DNA of 64,000 bases, from positions 1 through 64,000 of the forward strand of contig NZ_DATDMY010000093.1 in NCBI RefSeq assembly GCF_036518555.1, written 5' to 3'. This document shows positions 1 to 9,175 of this stretch, piece after piece; the stretch's first letter is position 1; the number at the start of each line of letters is the position of its first letter. The notes under the pieces were generated by a model. It made no database searches, was not told the origin of the DNA, and saw nothing but the letters and a program-made list of their open reading frames with translations. The stretch comes from Dokdonella_A sp036518555. GTDB taxonomy: Bacteria; Pseudomonadota; Gammaproteobacteria; Xanthomonadales; Rhodanobacteraceae. The position numbers were made by a program, and so were the translations under genes.

Positions 1-36
1 GAGCAGGGTGCGGAACATCGTGGTGTTGGCGACCAT
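1..36 (-). CDS. Start of an unidentified gene leaving the window (partial)
   Basis: Twelve codons are visible, beginning ATG at 36 and reading MVANTTMFRTLL up to the window edge. The start is supported by a strong Shine-Dalgarno AAGGAG (complement of 44-49) seven bases upstream of the ATG. Twelve residues are too few to name a family. The gene runs leftwards, so bases 37-183 should hold its promoter. Confidence 0.6.
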   Translation of the reverse strand, partial: MVANTTMFRTLL

Positions 37-183
37 CGCGGTACTCCTTCGTGCGCGTCGGAATGAGCGCTCGGGTTGCATACGGGAGGGCGATGGGCGA
101 GGGATCACGGCGAGCATGGGGAATTTCCCTCGACGCCGAGCGCCGGGGCGGCCGCGATCGTGGACGAGCGGAAACGGGCGCCC

Positions 184-212
184 AAAAAAACAGGGGCCGC
201 ATGGCGGCCCCT
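184..212 (-). terminator. Intrinsic terminator of the secreted protease gene
   Basis: On the minus strand a perfect 9-bp stem (AGGGGCCGC / GCGGCCCCT, 192-200 with 204-212) and a 3-base loop is followed directly by a run of T (complement of the A run 184-190). It lies 26 bases past the protease stop codon and so fits as its factor-independent terminator. Confidence 0.9.
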
Positions 213-237
213 GGGAATGCGAACGATGCCGGGTCGC

Positions 238-2865
238 TCAGCGGACGATGAGTTCGAACCCGTCCGCGAAGATCGTGTCATCGATCGCGAGTTCAGGCAG
301 CAGGCACCACTCGGTGAGCGTGCCCGTATCCGCGCTCGCATTGTCGGACACGTTGAGCGTCCAGGTGCCCGCGAGCGAGAGACCCGCGAACGGCGCGAGG
401 CCCGGCGCGTTCGGCGACAGCGTGCCGCCGATCGCCGGCGGCGTCGCGCTGCAGGCGTCCTCGACCGGCGAGGTGGCCGCATCGTCGAGCACCACGTCGA
501 TGTCGTTGTTGCCGCAACCGAAGCCCGTGCCCGTGTAACCCGGGCGATCGATCACGGCCGAACTCGCCGCATCTTTCGACAGCGTGAACTTGAGGTCGCC
601 GACGTAGGTGTGCGTCGCCTTGATCGACAGCTTGAGCGAGTTGACCATCGACGCATCGCTGAGCGTGATCGTGTCGTTCACGCCCGTCGGATTATTGTCG
701 GGGATCGCGAGCGAGAGGCTGTGGCAGATCAGGTTCGCGGTCGTGAAGCTGAACGCCGCCGAGAACGTGCCGTCGCCGCAGCCGTTGGTCGCCTTCACGT
801 GCCAGTAGTAGGTCGTGTTCGGATTCAGGCCGCTCGTGGCGTAGCTCGTCGTCGTGATGCCCGACTGGGTCGCGACGATGTTCGTGAAGCCCGGGTCGGT
901 CGCGACTTCGACCGTGTAGCTCGCCGCGCCCGCGAGCGCATCCCAGGTCAGCGTGGTGCCCGTGCTCACGCCGGTCGCTCCGTCGGCCGGCGTCAGCAGG
1001 CTGACGGACCCCGACAGCGGACCTGCGACCGTGAGCGGAAGCGACTTGCTTACCGTGTCGGCACCGCTCGTGCCCGACACGAGGATGGTGAAGAACGAGC
1101 CCGGCGCGAGCGACGAAATGCCGTCCAGCGTGAGCACGGACGCATTCGCCGGCGGTGTCAGGCTCGGTGGCGCGAATGTGCTGCCGACGCCCGGCGGGTT
1201 GCTCGCTGCGGTGAACGAAACCGTGCCGCTGAACCCCACGTCGTACGTCGCTGCGAGGTTCACGGTCGCGGTATCGCTCGTGACGCACGCCGACACGGAC
1301 GTCGGATCGAGCGTGAAGTTGAACGGCGTCGTGCCGATGCCGTCGATCGCAGTCGCGCCCGAACTGGTCGGGTCGAGCCAGTCCTTCATGCGCGTCGCCG
1401 GCGTGCCTTCGCCCTCCCACGCCACCGAGAGCTGGCCGTAGAAGTCCGAGAGGTTCGCGCCGGTCGCCCCGCACGCGGACGGACCGCCGCTGAGCACGCC
1501 GACGAGACGCTGGCTCGCGTTGTACAGCGGCGAGCCCGACGAACCCGGCTCGGTCACGCCCGGCGGCAGCGAGCTTGGCTGCGGCGCGGGAATGTTCGGC
1601 AGGATCGGCGGCGTCGGATCCCAGAACGCATGCCAGTGCGTATTGGTGCCGCCGGCGATGCCGCCGACCTCGAAGTTCTGCTCGACGAAGGTGATGCGCT
1701 TTTCGTCGACGTTCGGGTGATGGATGGACGCGCACTGGCCCGTGTCGGAGTTGGGGTTCGATCCGGGTACGCAGGTCGCCGCCGTCGCGCCGTGGTCCCA
1801 GCCGGCCCAGTACAGGTTCCACGCGGGATCCGGCGTGCCGTTGAGCCGCACGAGCGTGTTGTCCGAGCAGACCGCGCCGTTCGTGCAATCGCTGCCGCTG
1901 AACGGATTGCGCGTGCGCGCGAGGAACGTCGAGCCGCTGCTCGTCGTCGTCGGCCGTGGCACGGGAACGCCGCTCTGCGCGCTGCCCGGCGTGCGGCAGG
2001 TCGCCGACTCGTAGTTCCAGTACACGACGATGCCGGCCGGATTCGCGACGACGTTGCAGTGGCTCGCCGTGATGAACAGCATGCTGCGGTCGTTGGCGGT
2101 GTTGTTGACGAGCGAACCCGTGCACGTGTCGGTGCCCGCGATCGTGTAAGCGCCGACCGATCGACGCGGGTTGTTCCACGGATCGGATGCATCCATGCAG
2201 GCGACGTCCATGTTGCACGCGCCCGATTGGATCGCGTCGGGCGAACAGGCCGACTTGCCTTCGCCGGCGACATGGATGCCCGGCTGCTGGTAGCCCTTGG
2301 CGTGCGTGCCGAAGCCGCGGTAGCCCTGGTTGATCTTGCCGAGCACGAGATCGACCTGGTCGCGCTCGCTGGTCGCGACGTCGAGCTCGACCATGACATC
2401 GGCCGACGCGATGATCGGCGTCCACAGCTGGCCGAGCGCGTTGTGCGAGGTGGCGTCGTACGGACCGGCAAGCTGGGCGTGGTCCTTGCTCGCGTAGATG
2501 TACACGCGCGCGCTCGCGGGGACGTGGAAGCGGGTGAAGCCGAAGTTGAGCGAAGCGGCATCTTGCGCCTGCACGCGGTAGCGCCAGATGCTGCGATCGC
2601 CCTTCTGCTCCCAGGTGCCGCCCGTGCGGACGTCGATGCCGCTGTCGTGCGCGATCGCGAAGCGCATCGGATTGCCGGCCGCTTCACGCAGGGCATCTTC
2701 TTCGGCGATTCGCTTGAGGTCGAGCGCACCGTAACGCGCAGTGGCAACCTCGTCGATGGACTTGAATCCGGCACCGAAACCCGCCGGTGCGGCGGCGCCC
2801 GCCGCTGCGGCTGCGACACCCGATGCGAGTGCCAATACGGCCGTGAGGTATCTGTACTTGAGCAT
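238..2865 (-). CDS. Secreted trypsin-like serine protease with FN3 and P-type domains
   Basis: An 875-residue exported protein. A signal peptide (residues 1-22, AVLALASGVAAAAAG core) precedes an N-terminal propeptide-like region and an S1 trypsin fold resembling lysyl endopeptidases. The triad is visible as TASHC (His about 269), DNTLVRL (Asp about 335) and GSSGSPL (Ser about 445). Then come a beta-sandwich domain, a fibronectin type III domain (about 660-750) and a C-terminal proprotein-convertase P-like domain (about 755-865). The chain ends DDTIFADGFELIVR. An ATG lies two codons upstream at 2871, but GGGG sits directly against it and seven bases before 2865, so 2865 is chosen. It is divergent from hutF. 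The exact peptide-bond preference cannot be read. Confidence 0.85.
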   Translation of the reverse strand: MLKYRYLTAVLALASGVAAAAAGAAAPAGFGAGFKSIDEVATARYGALDLKRIAEEDALREAAGNPMRFAIAHDSGIDVRTGGTWEQKGDRSIWRYRVQAQDAASLNFGFTRFHVPASARVYIYASKDHAQLAGPYDATSHNALGQLWTPIIASADVMVELDVATSERDQVDLVLGKINQGYRGFGTHAKGYQQPGIHVAGEGKSACSPDAIQSGACNMDVACMDASDPWNNPRRSVGAYTIAGTDTCTGSLVNNTANDRSMLFITASHCNVVANPAGIVVYWNYESATCRTPGSAQSGVPVPRPTTTSSGSTFLARTRNPFSGSDCTNGAVCSDNTLVRLNGTPDPAWNLYWAGWDHGATAATCVPGSNPNSDTGQCASIHHPNVDEKRITFVEQNFEVGGIAGGTNTHWHAFWDPTPPILPNIPAPQPSSLPPGVTEPGSSGSPLYNASQRLVGVLSGGPSACGATGANLSDFYGQLSVAWEGEGTPATRMKDWLDPTSSGATAIDGIGTTPFNFTLDPTSVSACVTSDTATVNLAATYDVGFSGTVSFTAASNPPGVGSTFAPPSLTPPANASVLTLDGISSLAPGSFFTILVSGTSGADTVSKSLPLTVAGPLSGSVSLLTPADGATGVSTGTTLTWDALAGAASYTVEVATDPGFTNIVATQSGITTTSYATSGLNPNTTYYWHVKATNGCGDGTFSAAFSFTTANLICHSLSLAIPDNNPTGVNDTITLSDASMVNSLKLSIKATHTYVGDLKFTLSKDAASSAVIDRPGYTGTGFGCGNNDIDVVLDDAATSPVEDACSATPPAIGGTLSPNAPGLAPFAGLSLAGTWTLNVSDNASADTGTLTEWCLLPELAIDDTIFADGFELIVR

Positions 2866-3054
2866 GTGCATCCCCGATCAGCCCAGACGAAATTTCCCCT
2901 GTCCCGGGAGCCTAGCACCGCATTCGCCACAATTGAACCGGCTGCGGAACGAGCGGTCGGCGCGAAGATGAACGCAACGCGCGGCGCGCGCGAACGCGCT
3001 GGCAATGGCGTCCGCGCGCGGCTAGGCTCGCCGCTTCGCCGCGACGGAACCCCT

Positions 3055-4473
3055 ATGTCACGCATCCACTTTCACGCCGATGGGGCCTGGCTGCCGGGCG
3101 GGTTCGCCGAAGGCGTCGAATTCGCGACCGATGCGGCCCCGGATGGCGCCGCCACGTTGCGATCCGTGCGCATGGAAGCGCGCCCGGGCGATTCGACGGC
3201 GCTCGGGCCGATCGTCGTTCCCGGCATGCCGAACCTGCATTCGCATGCGTTCCAGCGCGCGATGGCGGGGCTCGCCGAACGGCGCGCGCCGCAGCAGGCC
3301 GAGGACAGTTTCTGGAGCTGGCGCGAAGTCATGTACGTGTTCGCCGGGCGCATCGGGCCGGACGAGCTGCGCGCGATCGCCGCGCAGCTCTACGTCGAGA
3401 TGCTCGAAGCCGGCTACACGCAGGTGTGCGAGTTCCATTACCTGCATCACCGGCCCGACGGCCGCGCGTACGACGATCCGGCCGCGATGTCGCTCGCGCT
3501 CGTCGAGGCCGCGCGCGAGACGGGCATCGGCCTCACCTTGTTGCCGACGCTGTACATGACCGGCGGATTCGACGGCCGCCCGTTGTCCGAACGCCAGCGT
3601 CGCTTCGGCCATGACGTCGACGGTTACCTGCGCCTCGTCGAACGCCTGCGCGGCCTCGACGAGCCACGCCTGAACGTCGGCATCGCGTTGCATTCGTTGC
3701 GCGCGGTGCCGCCGGACGCGATGCGCGCGGTGCTCGCGGCGATCGACGCCATCGGTGCGAGTCCGCGCCAGCGCCCGGCCGCGCGCATGCCCGTGCACAT
3801 CCACATCGCCGAGCAGGTCGGCGAGGTGCAGGATTGCCTTGCGATCCGCAATGCGCGTCCGGTCGAATGGCTGCTCGAGCATGCGCCGGTCGACGCGCGC
3901 TGGTGCCTCGTGCACGCGACGCATCTCACCGATGTCGAAACGCGCCGCCTCGCCGCGAGCGGAGCCGTCGCGGGCTTGTGCCCGACCACCGAAGCCAATC
4001 TCGGCGACGGCTTGTTTCCGCTCAGGGCGTATCTCGACGCCGGCGGCGTCCTCGGCATCGGATCGGACAGCCACATCTCGGTGTCGCCGGTCGAGGAGCT
4101 GCGTTGGCTCGAGTACGGCCAGCGCCTCGCCACGCGCCATCGCAACATCAGCGCGAGTGCGTCGCAGCCGAGCAGCGGCGAAACGCTGCTTGCGCGAGCG
4201 CTCGCCGGCGGCGCGCAGGCGTCCGGCGGCGCGCTGGGTGCATTCGCGCCCGGCCATCGCGCCGATTTCGTCGTGCTCGACGAAGCCTCGCCGCTCTTCG
4301 CGGGGCGTTCGCCGCAGCAGGTCATCGATACCTGGCTGTTCGCGGGCAATGCGAACCTCGTGCGCGAGGTGATCGTCGGCGGCGACCGGGTCGTGCGCGA
4401 GCGGCGGCATCGCGACGCCGAGCGCATCGCGCGTCGCTACCGCGAGGTCGTCGAGCGACTTGCGCGCGGCTAG
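3055..4473 (+). CDS. hutF: Formimidoylglutamate deiminase HutF
   Basis: Deaminates N-formimino-L-glutamate to N-formylglutamate in the five-step histidine degradation route. The 472-residue length suits the family. Amidohydrolase-fold metal ligands are visible: NLHSHAFQR near residue 60, HIHIAEQ near 247, LVHATH near 287 and GIGSDSH near 340. FWSWREVMY is typical of HutF. The open frame extends far upstream, but the ATG at 3055 is where family similarity begins. No other hut genes lie in this window, so it stands apart from a hut operon. It is divergent from the protease, with 189 bases between them. Confidence 0.92.
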   Translation: MSRIHFHADGAWLPGGFAEGVEFATDAAPDGAATLRSVRMEARPGDSTALGPIVVPGMPNLHSHAFQRAMAGLAERRAPQQAEDSFWSWREVMYVFAGRIGPDELRAIAAQLYVEMLEAGYTQVCEFHYLHHRPDGRAYDDPAAMSLALVEAARETGIGLTLLPTLYMTGGFDGRPLSERQRRFGHDVDGYLRLVERLRGLDEPRLNVGIALHSLRAVPPDAMRAVLAAIDAIGASPRQRPAARMPVHIHIAEQVGEVQDCLAIRNARPVEWLLEHAPVDARWCLVHATHLTDVETRRLAASGAVAGLCPTTEANLGDGLFPLRAYLDAGGVLGIGSDSHISVSPVEELRWLEYGQRLATRHRNISASASQPSSGETLLARALAGGAQASGGALGAFAPGHRADFVVLDEASPLFAGRSPQQVIDTWLFAGNANLVREVIVGGDRVVRERRHRDAERIARRYREVVERLARG

Positions 4474-4581
4474 GGTCCCTGGAATCCGGCCTCGCGCGAA
4501 CCGCGCCACGGTTCCGCTCGCGTCGAGCGCAGCGGGCGACGTCGATCATCGCGCGCGGGCCCTTCGAGTCCGGCCCGGCGT

Positions 4582-5832
4582 TCAGGGCGCGGCGACGGGA
4601 GTGCGGTCGCGCAGCAAGCCCGCGACCGCGGCGAAGTCGCCGTCGTTCGGTTGCGGAGCGACGCCGAGCAGCCTCGCGAGCAACGGATAGACGTCGACGT
4701 TGTCGAACTCCGGCACGACGACGCCGCGGCGGAAGTCCGGGCCGCGCGCGACGAACAATGCGCGCATCGCCGGGTCGTCGTTGTCGTAGCCGTGCTCCCC
4801 GGGCGAATAGCGTCCGCCCTTGTCGTCGTAGCCGTGCGAGGTGATGTTGCCGCCGTGTCCGGCGAGGCACAGCAGCGACGGGATGCGCGGGTGCGTGCCG
4901 TAATGGAGTCGCGCCGGCACGTCGCCCTTGCGCCAGCACTGCATGTGCGCGTGCGGCTGCAGCAGCGCGTGCTCGATCGCGGCGGCCTTGCCCGCATGCG
5001 GCTCGATGCCGGCGAGGATGCCGTAGTTGGCGACGTCCACGTCGGCGAGCGGCACGATGTCGTCGAGGTACGTGCGAAGCTCGGGCGACGTCGCAGCCTG
5101 GCCGTGGTCGGACACGATCACGATGTCGGTCGCATCGAATCGCCCACGCCGGTGCAGGCCGTCGACGAGGCGCGCGAGCGCTGCATCGATACGCGCGAGC
5201 GCGGCGTCGACCTCGGCCGAGTCCGGTCCATGCTGGTGGCCTTCGTGGTCGACCTGGTCGAAATACAGCGTGAGGAAGCGCGGTCGTCGCGGCACCGGCA
5301 GGTCGAGCCATGCGAGGACCTGGTCGACGCGCGCGTCGGGTTCGACCGTGCGATCGAACGGCTCCCAGAACGACGGGCGCACGCCCGCGATCGCGACCGA
5401 CGAACCGGGCCAGAACATGGTTGCGCTGCGCACGCCCTGCTTCTCGGCGGTGACCCACAGCGGCTCGCCGCCCCACCAGCGCGGATCCTCGATCGTCGCC
5501 TGTTCCTTGTAGACGAAGGCGTGGCCGAACGCGGGATCGCTCATGCGGTTGTTGACGATGCCGTGGTGATCCGGATACAGCCCGGTCACGAGCGTGTAGT
5601 GGTTCGGGAACGTGAGGGTCGGGAACGAAGGCTTGAGTGCCTCGGCACGCACGCCGTCCGCCGCGAGCGCGGCGAGCGTCGGCGTGCGTCCGCGCGCGAG
5701 GTAATCGGCGCGGAAGCCGTCGATCGAAACGAGGATCAGCGGCGCGTGCGCCGAGTCCGCACGTCGCGGGGCAATCCCGCTGCAGGCGCCGAGGACGAAG
5801 CAGAGCAGGGCGAGGAGGACGGTGCGACGCAT
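4582..5832 (-). CDS. Alkaline-phosphatase-superfamily phosphodiesterase lipoprotein (ENPP-like)
   Basis: A 416-residue protein of the type I phosphodiesterase/nucleotide pyrophosphatase group. Family features: LILVSIDGFRADYL near the N-terminus (metal Asp), the nucleophile motif PTLTFPNHYTLVTGLYP (Thr), VSDHGQA and HGGNITSHGYD for the remaining metal ligands. The N-terminus MRRTVLLALLCFVLGACSG is a lipoprotein signal with Cys at the LGAC box, so it should be lipid-anchored in the periplasm. A Met six codons upstream (5850) is possible. The physiological substrate is unknown. It converges with hutF. Confidence 0.85.
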   Translation of the reverse strand: MRRTVLLALLCFVLGACSGIAPRRADSAHAPLILVSIDGFRADYLARGRTPTLAALAADGVRAEALKPSFPTLTFPNHYTLVTGLYPDHHGIVNNRMSDPAFGHAFVYKEQATIEDPRWWGGEPLWVTAEKQGVRSATMFWPGSSVAIAGVRPSFWEPFDRTVEPDARVDQVLAWLDLPVPRRPRFLTLYFDQVDHEGHQHGPDSAEVDAALARIDAALARLVDGLHRRGRFDATDIVIVSDHGQAATSPELRTYLDDIVPLADVDVANYGILAGIEPHAGKAAAIEHALLQPHAHMQCWRKGDVPARLHYGTHPRIPSLLCLAGHGGNITSHGYDDKGGRYSPGEHGYDNDDPAMRALFVARGPDFRRGVVVPEFDNVDVYPLLARLLGVAPQPNDGDFAAVAGLLRDRTPVAAP

Positions 5833-5904
5833 CGACGGTTCCGCGGACATTCGAGCCGCGTATGGTCGCCGAAAGGACGCCCGCGCGCCTAGCGGGCGAT
5901 CGAC

Positions 5905-6519
5905 TCAGCCCGTGCGCGCGAACGCGTGCGTCGCGCCGATGCGGCCGTCGACCTGCGCGCGCGTCGGCACGGGCACGTAGCAGCCGCCGCGTCCGACATC
6001 GTAGTTGCGATAGTGCTCGAGCAGGCCGCCGTAGACGTGCAGCGTGACGGCTGCGCGCCGAGCGGACAGGTTCGTGCAGCGATGCGCGTGACCCTGCGTG
6101 CCGAGGAACGCGCACGATTGCCCTTCCTCGAGCACGGTCGTGCCGACGTGACGCAAGGCGTGCTGCTCGCCGAGTTCGTAGTCCTCCACGCTGAGCGTGC
6201 CTTGCAACACCATTTCGATGCCCCAGAGCCCTGCGTGGTCGTGGATCGGCGTCGCATGGCCGGCCGGCCAGACCATGATCAGTCCCGTGTACCGGCCGTC
6301 GCGCTCGCACTCGTAGAGCCAGCGCGTGAACTGCTGCGGGTGCTCGTCGCAGATGGCGCGCAACGCGCGCCGATCCTTCGGCGAATACCAGACCGCGTCG
6401 CGCAGGCCCGCGTGCACGCGCTCGAGCGCATCGCGTCCGAACGACGCGTGTCCATCGGCGAGGCAGGACGCCATGTAGGCACGCACACTGCGCGTGACAT
6501 CGAGGTCGATCGCGATCAT
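5905..6519 (-). CDS. Cysteine dioxygenase-type thiol dioxygenase (cupin)
   Basis: A 204-residue small cupin with the iron-binding HDH motif (TPIHDHAGLWGIEMVLQG) and a third His in GTQGHAHRCTN, as in cysteine dioxygenases. These enzymes use O2 to oxidise free thiols to sulfinates. The residue aligned with mammalian Cys93 of the Cys-Tyr cofactor appears to be Gly, usual in bacterial members. Whether cysteine or 3-mercaptopropionate is the substrate cannot be decided here. Start ATG 6519 has GGGG nine bases upstream. The open frame continues upstream into the antisense of the next gene and is not used. Confidence 0.85.
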   Translation of the reverse strand: MIAIDLDVTRSVRAYMASCLADGHASFGRDALERVHAGLRDAVWYSPKDRRALRAICDEHPQQFTRWLYECERDGRYTGLIMVWPAGHATPIHDHAGLWGIEMVLQGTLSVEDYELGEQHALRHVGTTVLEEGQSCAFLGTQGHAHRCTNLSARRAAVTLHVYGGLLEHYRNYDVGRGGCYVPVPTRAQVDGRIGATHAFARTG

Positions 6520-6699
6520 GCAGCACCCCAGGGGACGGTGAGCGATGTCCACTGCATCACACTCTTCGTTAAGTCTTCGATAAGGCGCATGGCCGCATCG
6601 GCGGTCGTTCTCGAACCTCATTGAAGACATGGCGCCAGTGCATTGATTCGGCTTGGATAGCGCCGGGTTATGATCGGAAACCCTTGGCGAGGACACCGC

Positions 6700-7755
6700 A
6701 TGAACCTGTTCGATCCCCTGACGCTCGGCGATGTCGTGCTGCGCAACCGCATCGCAGTCTCGCCGATGTGCGAATACTCGGCGAGCGATGGCGTACCCGA
6801 CGACTGGCACCTCGTGCACCTCGGCAGTCGCGCGGTCGGCGGCGCGGGGCTCGTATTCACCGAGGCCACGGCGGTGTCGGCCGAGGGGCGCATCTCGCCG
6901 GGGGACACCGGTATCTGGAACGACGCGCAGCAGGCCGCATGGACGCGCATCGCGCGCTTCATCGCGTCGCAAGGGGCCGTCGCGGGCATCCAGCTCGCGC
7001 ACGCGGGACGCAAGGCGAGCACCGACGTGCCCTGGCGCGGCGGCAAACCGCTGCAGGGAACGGCGGCGTGGACGACCGTTGCGCCGAGCGCGATTCCGTT
7101 CGATGCAGGCTATCCGGCGCCGCGTGCGCTCGATGACGCCGGCATCGCCAAGGTGATCGCGGACTATCGCGCAGCGGCGGCACGCGCGGCCGCGGCCGGC
7201 TTCGGCGTGGTCGAGGTGCACGCCGCACACGGCTACCTGATCCACGAATTCCTCTCGCCACTGTGCAACGTGCGCGACGATCGCTGGGGCGGCGATCTTG
7301 CCGGTCGCGCGCGCCTGCTGCGCGCGGTCGTCGCCGCGGTGCGCGAAGCCTGGCCGCGTCCGCGGCCGCTGTGCGTGCGCGTGTCGGCGACCGACTGGGC
7401 GGCCGGCGGTTGGGACATCGACGAATGCGTCGAACTCGCGCGCTGGTTGCGCGACGACGGCGTCGACCTCGTCGATTGCTCGTCCGGCGGCGCGGTGCCG
7501 CATGCGAAGGTGCCGGTCGCGCCGGGTTACCAGGTCCCGTTCGCCGCGCGCATCCGTCGCGAAGCCGGGATCGCGACCGGCGCGGTCGGGCTCATCACGA
7601 CGTCGACGCAGGCGAACGACATCGTCGTGCGCGGCGACGCGGATCTCGTGCTGCTCGCACGCGAGATGCTGCGCGACCCGTACTTCCCGCGCCGCGCGGC
7701 CGCCGAACTCGGCATCCGGATCGAGGCGCCGCCGCAATACGGGCGTGCCTGGTGA
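6700..7755 (+). CDS. Old Yellow Enzyme-family NADPH dehydrogenase (YqjM-like)
   Basis: A 351-residue FMN-dependent TIM-barrel ene-reductase that reduces activated C=C bonds. The YqjM subgroup marker PMCEYS (Cys and Tyr near the flavin) is near residue 24. The substrate-binding His pair occurs in VEVHAAHGYLIHEFLSP, followed by RDDRWGG. GLITT and DLVLLAREML are the usual C-terminal phosphate-binding segments. ATG 6700 has GAGG eight bases upstream; an in-frame ATG at 6670 adds ten non-family residues. Divergent from the thiol dioxygenase. Likely cytoplasmic detoxification or redox role. Confidence 0.9.
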   Translation: MNLFDPLTLGDVVLRNRIAVSPMCEYSASDGVPDDWHLVHLGSRAVGGAGLVFTEATAVSAEGRISPGDTGIWNDAQQAAWTRIARFIASQGAVAGIQLAHAGRKASTDVPWRGGKPLQGTAAWTTVAPSAIPFDAGYPAPRALDDAGIAKVIADYRAAAARAAAAGFGVVEVHAAHGYLIHEFLSPLCNVRDDRWGGDLAGRARLLRAVVAAVREAWPRPRPLCVRVSATDWAAGGWDIDECVELARWLRDDGVDLVDCSSGGAVPHAKVPVAPGYQVPFAARIRREAGIATGAVGLITTSTQANDIVVRGDADLVLLAREMLRDPYFPRRAAAELGIRIEAPPQYGRAW

Positions 7756-7759
7756 GCGC

Positions 7760-7777
7760 GTAGGGCGGGTCGAGCGC
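7760..7777 (+). repeat. 18-bp intergenic repeat, copy 1
   Basis: GTAGGGCGGGTCGAGCGC lies just after the OYE gene. Its exact reverse complement occurs at 21067-21084. A looser relative, with GTAGGG at the front and GGTCGAGCGC followed by GCGAGTCCC behind, lies at about 26202-26264; the tail GCGAGTCCC is also present here at 7782-7790. All copies sit between genes. Confidence 0.65.
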
Positions 7778-7800
7778 CCGGCGCGAGTCCCGCCGTCCGG

Positions 7801-9060
7801 TCAGGCCGTACGTGCCCGCCGGTGCGGATTCGGCAGGAACCACGCGAGCAAGCCGAGCGCGGGCAGCCACGCACAGAGGCCGTAGACCGCCTCGATGCCG
7901 ATGTGGTCGGCGAGTTCGCCGAGCACGGCGGCGCCGAGGCCGCCCATGCCGAAGGCGAAGCCGAAGAACAGGCCCGCGATGACGCCGGTGCGACCGGGCA
8001 CGAGTTCCTGCGCGTAGACGATGATCGCGGAGAACGCCGACGACAGGATCAGGCCGATCACGATCGTGAGCACGGTGGTCCAGAACAGGTTCGCGTGCGG
8101 GAGCAGCAGCGTGAACGGCAGCACGCCGAGGATCGAACCCCAGATCACGTAGCGCCGACCGATACGGTCGCCGACCGGACCGCCGACGAGCGTCCCCGCG
8201 GCAACCGCGCCAAGGAACGCGAACAGGTGCAGCTGAGCGCTCTGCGCGCCGAGTTGGAACTTCTGCATGAGATAGAACGTGTAGTAGCTGCTGATGCTCG
8301 CGAGATAGAAGTACTTCGAGAAGATCAGCACGCCGAGCACGAGCAGGGTGGTCGCCACCGTGCGACCCGGCAGGCGCGACGCGCGCTGCGCGATGCCGGC
8401 CGCGCGATGCGCCGGGATGTGCACGCGGTACCAGGCGCCGATGCGCGCGAGCAGCACGATCGCGACGAGCGCGGCGATCGCGAACCACGCGACGCTGCCT
8501 TGCCCGCGCGGCATCACGATGAATGCCGCGAGCAGCGGTCCGCTCGCCGACCCGACGTTGCCGCCGACCTGGAATAGCGACTGCGCGAGGCCATGTTGGC
8601 CGCCCGACGCCATGCGCGCGACGCGCGAGGATTCGGGGTGGAACACCGAAGAACCCGAACCGATCAGCGCCGCCGAGAGCAGCAGCACCGGGAACGTCGT
8701 CGCCTGCGACAGCAACAGCAGTCCGGTCAGCGTGAAACCCATGCCGATCGCGAGCGAATAAGGCATCGGTCGCTTGTCGGTGTAGATGCCGACGAACGGC
8801 TGCAGCAGCGACGCGGTGAGCTGGAACGTCAGCGTGATGAGGCCGATCTGGCCGAAGTCGAGTGCGAACGATTGTTTGAGCAGCGGGTAGATCGCCGGCA
8901 GCAACGACTGGATGAGGTCGTTGAGCAGGTGGCAGATGCTCAGCATCGCAAGGATCGGGAACGCCGTGTGCGCGGCGCGCTCGGCGCTGGCCCCGGGCGG
9001 TTCGGCCGGCGTCACGGGTGCGTCGGCGAGCGCATCGGGGGCGGGGGTGAGGTTCTGCAT
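7801..9060 (-). CDS. MFS efflux transporter, fosmidomycin-resistance (Fsr) type
   Basis: A 419-residue, 12-helix inner-membrane proton-driven exporter. Characteristic stretches include HLLNDLIQSLLPAIYPLLK after the first helix, FVGIYTDKRP in the loop 2-3 region, and GSGSSVFHPESSRVAR in helix 5, which is typical of the Fsr subgroup. In other bacteria this group exports fosmidomycin and related small molecules; the native substrate is unknown. Start 9060 is chosen as the ATG closest to the conserved part; an ATG at 9096 is also in frame. Converges with the OYE gene. Confidence 0.87.
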   Translation of the reverse strand: MQNLTPAPDALADAPVTPAEPPGASAERAAHTAFPILAMLSICHLLNDLIQSLLPAIYPLLKQSFALDFGQIGLITLTFQLTASLLQPFVGIYTDKRPMPYSLAIGMGFTLTGLLLLSQATTFPVLLLSAALIGSGSSVFHPESSRVARMASGGQHGLAQSLFQVGGNVGSASGPLLAAFIVMPRGQGSVAWFAIAALVAIVLLARIGAWYRVHIPAHRAAGIAQRASRLPGRTVATTLLVLGVLIFSKYFYLASISSYYTFYLMQKFQLGAQSAQLHLFAFLGAVAAGTLVGGPVGDRIGRRYVIWGSILGVLPFTLLLPHANLFWTTVLTIVIGLILSSAFSAIIVYAQELVPGRTGVIAGLFFGFAFGMGGLGAAVLGELADHIGIEAVYGLCAWLPALGLLAWFLPNPHRRARTA

Positions 9061-9175
9061 TCGACGATCGGGATGTCGGGGGACGGCAGCGCGCATTATC
9101 GGACAGGTCGGACACGCATGCGATCGCGCGGATGCGTGCCGCTCGTCGGCGACGGCGTTTCGTCGCGGACCGGCC

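Noticed and set aside
76..3054. Long in-frame extension of hutF
   Set aside because: Antisense of the protease; HutF similarity begins at the ATG at 3055.
6640..6675. TATGAT box before the OYE gene as a promoter
   Set aside because: No -35 element at acceptable spacing was found; TTGATT lies too far and TTGGAT too near.
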